36,965 nucleotides of DNA from Chromera velia (lineage: Eukaryota > Sar > Chromeraceae). The notes under the pieces were generated by a model that saw only the letters and a program-made list of their open reading frames with translations, was not told the DNA's origin and did not search any database. The position numbers and the translations under genes are program-made. The DNA is taken from positions 1 to 36,965 of the forward strand of contig JAHBMJ010001024.1 in NCBI GenBank assembly GCA_018398765.1. Reading direction: 5' to 3'. Positions 30,201-36,965 of the stretch are shown piece after piece; positions within the stretch are counted from its first letter, which is position 1; the number at the start of each line of letters is the position of its first letter.

Positions 30201-32172
30201 CACTTCACTGAATGCCATCCATCAATTTCAGAGAGGGACGTACGTCGCTGGTCTTCATGACTGCACGTATTTTTGTTTGTCTTCTGGAAGTGAAGGGGGC
30301 ATCTCGGCCCTTCAAGCAGATATTTTCGTCTTCCCTCCGTGTGGGCATGCTCTCATCTCGTCTCGTGCTGCATGTCTGCAGGCACTTCTGTATTCTGCAA
30401 GGAAAGGCTTCACAGAGATCGTCGCTCTGCTCCTAGAGAAGGGTGTGAGGAGCTTGTCGAAGCAAAGGGTCAGTAGATTTCCCGTAAGAAGCGTGAGCAC
30501 CAAGGCACTCTGATGTGGATGTTCTGCGTGTGTTCCTTCGTTCAGCTTGTTTCCCTTCCTTCTCCTTTGTGCACATCCATTTGCAGGCCATCGCTGCTGC
30601 AGCAGGGGAGGGCAACATAGAGGTCGTTGCCCTGTTTCTGAACGACGGTGTCGGAGAGACGGCAAAGGCCTGGGTGAGTCGATCGCTTCGCCTCGGAGAG
30701 CAGGCAGCTCATGCACCCCTTCTGATAACAGTCGGCAGCTAGCCAAGGGGGGCCCAGAGGTCATCCGATGCATGCATGGCAGAGGTGATGTGATCATGAT
30801 TGCGTGAGCGACTCAAAATGATCTGAAGCCTCCTTGAAAAGGAGACATAGGCACTCGATGGCCCCGAACGGAATGCAATTTGAAAGGAAGCTCGATAGGT
30901 CTGTGGTACTGTGAGCTCTCTTTCTCTTCCTGGCGGGGTGTTCGGAGGTTGACGAGACGCGTGAGAGTCGAAGACTGGGTTTCATTTTTGCGTACGTCTA
31001 TCTTCATGCATCTTCAATGTTGCAGGCACTCAAGGCTGCTGCAGCTAATGGCGAAGAAAGGATTGTTTCCATGCTTCTGGATAGTGGCATGCAGGAGTTG
31101 GACAAGGAAATGGTGGGAACGCAATTTGAATGGAAGCTCGATAGATCTGTTTTGGAGTCCATGTCAATGGTACTGTGAGCTCTTTTTCTCTTCCTAGCGG
31201 GGTGTTCGGAGGTTGACGAGACGCGTGAGAGTCGAAGACTGGGTTTCATTTTTGCGTACGTCTATCTTCATGCATCTTCAATGCTGCAGGCACTCAAGGC
31301 TGCTGCAGCTAATGGCAAAGAAAGGATCTTTGCGATTCTCTTGGATAGTGGCGTGCGGGAGTCGGACAAGGAAATGGTTAGTCACTAGAGCCGTCCCCAT
31401 GCGACTGGTCAATTGATGGCATTCTCCTCCTCAGTCGGTTTCCTCTCATAAGATGTGTTCTCGTGAATGAACATCTGCAGGCTCTGGTGGTTGCTGCGAA
31501 GAAAGGCGAAAGAGAGGTGCTTGACCTCCTCCTTGGGAAGGGCGTCGGGCAGAGGTGGAGGGGACGGGTGAGTTCCCAGCTCTTTCCTGCATGGTCCCCT
31601 TAGATGACAGAACGAATGAAGCACGACGTGGGAGCGGGGTTGTTTTTCTTTCTACTCGATCAGCTGCTGCTGCTGCATGCGTGTGTGCCGCTGCGTCTGG
31701 CCCACTAGCTAGTGAGGTCGTTTTGGTTTTGTTTTTGACCTGTCTTGTTGTTGGCGAGGACAGACGGTTCGTGGTGGAATTTGGGCGGCTCGACATGGCG
31801 GTGTATCGAGTCGAGTCGAGTTTCCGTGAGGGAGGTGTGCCGTGAACGTCTGCTTCTGTATTGCACTGCGCGAGCTTTTGCAGGCGCTCAAGGTTGCCGC
31901 AGAGTATCGTCGTACGGAAATCGTGAGAGTTCTTCTGGCAGGCGGCATTGGGAAGAGACCAAAGCGCCGAGTGAGTGTTTTGGGACCGCTGCTTACAGAC
32001 AGGATGAGTTTGTTTTTCTCGATCGCGCGATGGAGTAGGTCTTGGTTTGATGCATGGCGAGAGACGTTGGTGTGGAATCTTGAGGGCCCGGGGTGGGAGG
32101 GGTGCCGCGTGTGGATCGTTCATGTGACGTAGCGGGGAGTAGAGATCTTTTCCTGTGTGTTCTCTCTTTCTC

Positions 32173-32205
<33 letters not shown>

Positions 32206-32406
32206 ATTCGAGACTTCCGTCTCTGACTGATCAGTTATTGACACATGTTTCCCTTCAGTCAATTTCTTCTGGTTAGTCGTCTTCTCCCGATTGTACGGTT
32301 GCAGGCTCTGGCGCTTAGTAGGAGACGCGACGTGGAGGTCTTTAAGCTGATCCTTGAGCACGTGCAAGTCTGCAGGCGGTCCGGACTGATGATCGCATTA
32401 CGGTGA
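24210..32406 (+). CDS. Ankyrin-repeat protein, about 22 exons with one short ankyrin repeat per exon
   Basis: Probable protein-interaction scaffold. Exons, all phase 0: 24210-24242, 24572-24712, 25409-25510, 26157-26246, 26512-26634, 26759-26854, 27258-27344, 27898-27984, 28141-28215, 28531-28659, 28859-28953 (frameshifted), 29085-29171, 29395-29484, 29697-29798, 29915-30007, 30382-30468, 30587-30673, 31026-31112, 31290-31376, 31481-31567, 31884-31970, 32305-32406 (TGA). Nine are exactly 87 nt (29 residues). The typical unit reads AL-x-x-AA-x-x-G-H-x-E-IV-x-LLL-x-x-GV-x(4)-K, e.g. ALLYSARKGFTEIVALLLEK and ALKVAAELGHGEIVSLLLKN. These are the two ankyrin helices; the hairpin and G-TPLH segment of a 33-residue repeat are shortened. 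Without the frameshifted exon, at least 652 residues. The 5' end is not fixed. Acceptors are mostly TCTGCAG, donors mostly GTCAGTCA. No membrane segment or catalytic domain was seen. Confidence 0.8.
26995..27090 (+). pseudogene. Relic ankyrin exon inside an intron
   Basis: CCAG|CACTTGTGGTTGTGAGACAGG continues to CGAGGTGGTCCTC and TTTCGGCATAGGGG. The text aligns with the usual GCACTTGTGGCTGC...GAGGTCGTC...CTC pattern, but the frame is shifted and no good donor follows. Confidence 0.45.
27463..27545 (+). pseudogene. Relic ankyrin exon with mutated acceptor
   Basis: GCGTCTGCAA followed by GCACTCGTGGCTACACAGAAG resembles the standard TCTGCAG|GCACTCGTGGCTGC start with AG changed to AA. A poly-G run then destroys the frame. 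Confidence 0.4.
27730..27770 (+). pseudogene. Relic of the second ankyrin helix
   Basis: TCATCGCGCTTTTCTTGGAG followed by GATGGTCG would encode the IIALFLEDG segment typical of the repeat units, without the first helix or splice sites. Confidence 0.35.
28309..28400 (+). pseudogene. Relic ankyrin exon with mutated acceptor and frameshift
   Basis: GTCTGCAA|GCTCTAACGGCTGCTGCGG encodes ALTAAAERG, then two extra bases near AGAGAGGGAGG shift the frame before GTGCTTGACCTGCTCCTTG (VLDLLL). It is very similar to the intact exon at 31481, which has GTGCTTGACCTCCTCCTTGG. Confidence 0.6.
28859..28953 (+). pseudogene. Ankyrin exon with a 1-nt frame defect
   Basis: It has a normal acceptor (TTTTCAG) and donor (GTCAGC) but is 95 nt long, not a multiple of three. 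It begins TLKAAAIRGETTTVSR in phase 0. The second half encodes QLLEDGVQLDSDKEL only in another frame. Because the neighbouring exons are phase 0, skipping it would keep the gene in frame; including it would not. Confidence 0.7.
30870..31376 (+). repeat. Recent tandem duplication of intron plus ankyrin exon
   Basis: 30870-31112 and 31116-31376 are near-identical over most of their length: GGAA(T/C)GCAATTTGAA, GTGAGCTC, GGTGTTCGGAGGTTGACGAG, GACTGGGTTTCATTTTTGCG and the exon start GCACTCAAGGCTGCTGCAGC. The second copy has an 18-nt insertion (TTGGAGTCCATGTCAATG) in the intron, and its exon has diverged in the second helix. Confidence 0.9.
31666..31740 (+). pseudogene. Relic ankyrin exon inside an intron
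   Basis: A stretch encoding AAASGPLASEVVLVLF in one frame resembles the AA-x-x-G-H-x-E-VV-x-LL pattern, but no acceptor or donor remains. Confidence 0.4.
32160..32206 (+). repeat. (CTTT)n microsatellite in the last ankyrin intron
   Basis: TCTCTTTC then about eight TTTC units. It lies upstream of the final acceptor at 32304. Confidence 0.9.
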
Positions 32407-34362
32407 AGATTTGGGCAATCGTGACTTGGCATGCAGTGAGTCAAATCCTGCATGCCTCTCTGCCTGTAAAAGGATTCACAGTGCCGAAACGCTCGCTTCG
32501 AATCCTTGCAAATACAACACGGAAATTTATTGGGCGGGGGTGGAACCTGTATGAGAGGCATCTCTTGGGGTTCCTGTGCATTAATATGCGTTCCTTTCTT
32601 GTACAGAGGCTCTCTCTGTTCCTCTCATGCCGAGTGGGTGATTGAGTGAAGGAGTGAGCGAGTTGAGCGTGTGCGTGGGTGGGTAAAATTAGTGACTAAA
32701 TATGGGCAAAATATGATTAATTCTTTTTAGTGATCCATAAAGCATATAGAGTTAAAAGGTAGTTACACGGAGAATGTGTATTTCAACACGAAATCACTCC
32801 ATACTAATTAACTTTTTAAAAAATTATGGGACAAAAGATTTTTTAGTCAGTGACCCAAAATATTCCAGTCACTATTTTTTACTTAAGGATTTTTCTAGTA
32901 ATAAAATATGGTAAAATTATGACAAAATTTAAAATATTTTTTTTTTGTTTGTTTCTAAAGTTTTATCATAAAATGAAGTCCTTTCCTGACGTTTAGAAAG
33001 AAAAACGAGTTGTCTTGTCTAAAAATAACAGTTCTACTAGTCATGCACCCATAAATATCATACTATATAGATTTGACAAAAAAAACTTTTTTTGTTCTCC
33101 TATAGTTAATCCATGTCGCCATCAACTTTGTTCATTCATTAAAATCCTGGTCATACCAATTTTTAGCTCCAAAGGTGTTATAAATAATAAAAAAATTGTA
33201 ATTTAGCAACTTGAAGTCTGAGTTCAAGATTCTATACCTACTTTAATAATTTATAACTGACCAAAAATTTCACTTTCAGAAGAATCAATCTGCCTTTTCA
33301 AGTTTTCTTAGTAGAGCATCATACTTAAAACTCAAAAATCATTGCAAGAACGTTCCAAAGCATTCAATAAAAACTTTTAAATCTTTAAATATTTTGACTT
33401 GAAGAAAATATGAGAAAATATGGGTAAAATTAGTCATGATGATGATGAGGTAACTTAACTCGCCAGCCATCGTGTCCCAATGGCAAAGGGCAGTCTATGA
33501 GCATTCATATCATATTGCAAGCTAGGATCGAGCACGCTAGCGAATGCTCACCTAAAGTGGCCGAACCTTAAAACTACTAGCTAGTAAACCACTGCTCCCC
33601 GGGATCGATCAGTCCAGTCCTAGGCATGCAACAATGAGGGCACTGGCCTTTTGGGTACTAGTTTCGGGCGTCCCTCTAAAGAAGAAGTAAGAAGTACTAC
33701 CTTACCTACTCCTTGGCCTGCCCCACCCCCCTACCCCCTCGGGCTTCCTGTCTCTCTCCATGCTCACACACTTCTTCTATCGATATACGCTCCAGTCGCC
33801 TATACCAGAGATCACTCCGTCTCCCCTGCGGCACCTCCGTTCGGACACAAGTTGTCAGATAGTGAATCGGATCGTCAATCAATTTCTTCTAACTTTTCTC
33901 TTCACAAGCTTTACAAATTGATTTAACCCTCCCCCTATGGTTTGCTCCCCCTCGGGCCCCTCTAACTATGGTGTACAACAAAGGGCGGAAAACTGCCCCC
34001 GGGCCGGGAGAAGACAAGAACTGCTTGGCGAGAGGTTCCACCGAGGCAGACCATGAGCCCCCTTTCCCCTCCACCAAGCTTCCGAGAACCAATTTTGCAA
34101 AACGTTGGCTGCTACTATTCTCTTTCTGATATTCGGTCAGGCAAGCAAACAGAGGAAAAAACATACTCCCATACATTCTTTGTCTCCCCTATTTTCCCCC
34201 TCTCCTTTCTATGATGGAGACCGGGTTTACCCAGCCCCCCATCCATTCGTTCACTTCTCTGCTTCTCGCTCTCCTTCTCAGCTTGCTATCTGATGTTCTG
34301 AAATCGACCTCATCTGGTTCATCTTCCAGAAGGGCAGGACTGACGGGTTACATAAGCTTCTA
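32407..34362. other. AT-rich spacer then CT-rich repeat-like DNA, no gene seen
   Basis: 32640-33430 is strongly AT-rich. 33430-34360 changes to mixed, C-rich DNA with no domain-bearing frame. The minus-strand frame at 33889-34176 ends in CKAC and could be LINE tail, but there is not enough to call it. Confidence 0.45.
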
Positions 34363-35732
34363 TGACATAATGAGACCTACCAGATTTTAACATCATTTCG
34401 GACTTTGAAATATAGGATGTTCTATAGTATTTCAACGTTGTTTATATACTTTTAAATTAAATAGACATTCTTTAAAACATGATTCTTTTAAGATAAAATT
34501 AACATCAAAGAAAAAATTGAAGCTGAACCTGTTAGTGTCAGGAGATTTCAATTTCTGAGTTCTTTTAGCATTCAATTATAATAATACATAATATTGTATC
34601 TACAATTTTTTTTTATAATTTCGATTACACATAAATAAATGTTTAAGTACAATATCATGTCAACATGAATGCTTACTAGAATAACTGAATTCAAATTATC
34701 TTAGTAAATTAAATCTAAACTTATATAGTTAGTTGGTCACTAAGTTAGTGAGTTAGAGGATGCCCAACCCTAGTTAGAGCTCTAGGCTCCCGGGCGGCGC
34801 ATGCATAGTTGGTTGGTTTTCGCTAGAATGAGCAAAAAGTTATTCACTTGTCAGTACCGCGAGGCAGACATCGAACAGGCGGGTCGGAAGCGAGAACAAA
34901 TGCGATCGGATAACATTACGGACAAATAGATCGGATGCAGACGTACCGGAAAGAGGAGCGTACGTTATAATCATTATATGATTAATTTGAGTTGATTTCA
35001 ATGCAGCCATCTAGTGTAAGGACTCCCTTTCATCCAACCGTTTCTCATCGTTTCTCGCATGAAGAAAGCTTGTGTAAGAAGTTATTATTACAACGAATAT
35101 ACGAATCATGCACACACAGTTTGTCGTCACCCCACCTGACAGACAATGCACCATACTCTCCTTGCGGGTTAAATGAAAGCAGACGCAAGAAGCCAAAAAG
35201 AGAGCTCTTGGTTACTGTTAAGGCGTAACGAGCGAGAGTGGAGAAGGAAAGGCGTTTTTCTTTGATAAAGAGGGGCAATGAGTTGCTTTTTGCATTGCTT
35301 GACAGAATGAAAGAGTGGTACCCTGACTTCCCATGGGAAGAATGTGTAAAAACTCAGAGGGGAAAAACCTGGTTGGGGAGACATTCTAACTGAAATAATC
35401 TCAGACTCATTGCAATCGCATCCCGTATCTGTTCAAACTTTCATGTAACAGAGTTGTATCTACTTTTCGATCGCATTTATTGCATCATATGCATAGATAT
35501 GCCAATTATGCAGCTACTATTATGGTTACTAAAATATATCTATGATTTAACATTGATACAACTAACTTCAATTCTTTGTTTTATCTTTTATTTTAAAAGA
35601 ATCACGTTTTAAAGAATGTTTATTAAATTTAAAAGCTTATAAACAACGATTAAATACAATAGAACACCCTATGTTATTCCTATATTTCAAAGTCCGAAAT
35701 GATGTTAAAGTCCGGTAGGTCTCATTATGTCA
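34363..35732. mobile_element. 1.37-kb element bounded by ~150-bp inverted repeats
   Basis: TGACATAATGAGACCTACC at 34363 is matched in inverse by GGTAGGTCTCATTATGTCA ending at 35732. The similarity continues inward through CATCATTTCGGACTTTGAAA, TGTTCTAT, CGTTGTTTATA, ATTCTTTAAAAC and TGATTCTTTTAA, to about 34500 on the left and 35581 on the right. The interior (about 1.1 kb) has no coding frame with a domain. No clear target-site duplication is seen. It could be a non-autonomous DNA transposon, or two LINE 3' ends in opposite orientation. Confidence 0.65.
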
Positions 35733-35758
35733 TTTCTTTACAAACCCTGACCACACTC

Positions 35759-36532
35759 TTAACTCCCTCCTCTAGTGGCATGCCCACAATACTTGAGGCA
35801 AAGCCAATTGAGTAAGTGAGAGACTTCTCCCCCCACTCTGATACTCAGAATCAGATTCTCTCTCATGGGCCTCAGCCCAACGGCTGCAAGGGTAGGAAAC
35901 ATAAAAGAATTCCAGGGCAGACGGAGGGACCAATGCATAAAACGGAACTGGAGGAAGTCTAAGCATCTGATTCGGATGTCAGATTCCTGAATGGGGAGAG
36001 CTTTAAAAGAATAGGTAGCGGTGGGCTCCCACGTCCCCTTAAAGAGAGACATGCGGCAGTGGGGGGAGAGTATACCTATTGACGCACACAGACCTATAGC
36101 CCCACCAACTCCCTTTTCTGCAGCTTCAAGTCTGGCAGTCACAGACTTATGAGGGTTCGCATTAGAAAAAACTTGACAGCCAAGATATCTGTAACTCTCT
36201 ACCCACTTGACCGTCCGACCCTTGAAACGAATTTCTTCTACCCCCCCTCTACCTGCCAATTTCATCACCTTTGTCTTCTTCAGATTCACCGTCAAACCCC
36301 ACTTGTCACAATAGGTAGCCAACCGATCAATCCTCTTCTAGAGGTCTTGGGGGGAGTGTCCGAAGATGACGAGATCATCGGCATATCCAATGCTCTCAAG
36401 CAGGAGGTCTCCCAACTTTACTTCTGTTGGGGGTGTGTCTGGGGGGGAGGAGTTTAAGGCTCTGGGCTGAGCCTCTAACTCCCCCCTCCATCGGGCGCTC
36501 ACTTCCTCGGGAAGGTTTGCTCGTTCCTCCTG
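35759..36532 (-). pseudogene. Non-LTR (LINE) reverse transcriptase fragment
   Basis: The minus strand reads from about 36532 to TAA 35759. The catalytic motif C is intact as GYADDLVIFG (YADD codons 36385-36374). After it a TAG interrupts the frame at about 36343-36341, then YCDKWGLTVNLKKTKVM (motif D) and YRYLGCQVF (motif E) follow. The rest is the thumb/connection region typical of LINE ORF2, with SLFKGTWEPTATY. The fingers and endonuclease are missing, so the copy is 5'-truncated, which is usual for LINEs. It lies immediately beside one arm of the inverted-repeat element. Confidence 0.85.
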
Positions 36533-36580
36533 CTAGGGCTCCCTGCATTAAAGGCTAATGGCTCCCTGCTAGTGACCATG

Positions 36581-36650
36581 TTTGATTTGATTATATTTGA
36601 TTTGATTTGATTTGATTTGAGCTTCAACCTCAAATATTTGATATTTGAGG
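36581..36650 (+). repeat. (TTTGA)n microsatellite and a 10-bp hairpin
   Basis: TTTGA units fill 36581-36620. At 36628-36650, CCTCAAATAT-TTG-ATATTTGAGG is a perfect 10-bp stem with a 3-nt loop. Confidence 0.85.
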
Positions 36651-36965
36651 TAAGATTTGAGGTTAACCTCTTAGGGTTCCTCACTGAGTCACTGACTTAC
36701 TGTCACTCTGATCATTTTTCTCAAATTCTCATGACAATAGTTATCAGAACATTTCTGATGTGTGTTTCAAAAATTTAAAAAAATATATATAAAATTATAA
36801 CTTATCAGTTCCGTAAAAAAAATATGCCTGTGTGGCAGTGTATATACACTAGTCACTGAGACTCACTCTAGTACTAATAGAGATTAAGAACGTAAAATTG
36901 ATAGATTTGAAATTGCATATGACTTTTTGTTGATACGATAAAGTTAGAGCACGTACCAAAATTGA
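36651..36965. other. AT-rich end of window, nothing recognised
   Basis: No open frame, splice-flanked segment or notable repeat was seen in the last 315 bases. Confidence 0.5.

Noticed and set aside
33470-33545. Possible tRNA-like segment
   Set aside because: Only a weak box-B-like word (GGATCGAGC) and no convincing box A or cloverleaf.
1-36965. CRISPR array, rRNA or prokaryotic operon structure
   Set aside because: Repeats present are microsatellites, tandem duplications or exon cassettes; genes contain spliceosomal-type introns.

Overview
This is a eukaryotic nuclear window. It has intron-rich genes with phase-consistent splicing, a decayed Ty3/gypsy retrotransposon, a non-LTR reverse transcriptase fragment and many microsatellites. 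Three features point to the apicomplexan/chromerid branch of the alveolates, most likely a chromerid alga such as Chromera velia: a secreted Cys-rich protein with CPPG-type repeats like coccidian/Cryptosporidium oocyst wall proteins, a two-domain AP2 protein of the apicomplexan kind, and TE-rich spacers of moderate GC. The species assignment is inference.

Layout. 1-8075 (+) is a chromodomain-bearing Ty3/gypsy element (gag, protease, RT-RNase H, integrase, chromodomain). It is broken by about ten in-frame stops and frame changes, and no LTR pair is visible. 8076-13100 is spacer with simple repeats, a hairpin cluster, a small degenerate ORF with a chromodomain-like end, and a tRNA-like motif. 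13104-16035 (-) is a six-exon gene for a 643-aa oocyst-wall-like secreted protein. It shares a 544-bp divergent promoter region with a two-exon gene (16580-17476, +) for a 202-aa secreted Cys-rich protein I cannot name. 17477-19029 is AT-rich spacer and microsatellites. 19030-21671 (-) is a six-exon gene with two AP2 domains, which no long ORF reveals. 24210-32406 (+) is an ankyrin-repeat gene of about 22 exons, nearly every exon being one 29-34 aa repeat in phase 0, with eroded repeat-exons inside its introns. 32407-36965 is AT-rich DNA with a long inverted-repeat element (34363-35732) and a 5'-truncated LINE reverse transcriptase on the minus strand.

The most noteworthy content is the ankyrin gene, which appears to be caught growing by exon-plus-intron duplication (including a recent tandem copy at 30870-31376), and the cryptic double-AP2 gene, in which both domains are cut by a phase-0 intron at the same place before the helix. 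Most donor sites in all four genes are GTC(A/C)GY rather than GTRAGT. No operons, CRISPR arrays or rRNA were seen. All exon models come from reading splice signals and phase by eye, without transcript data.
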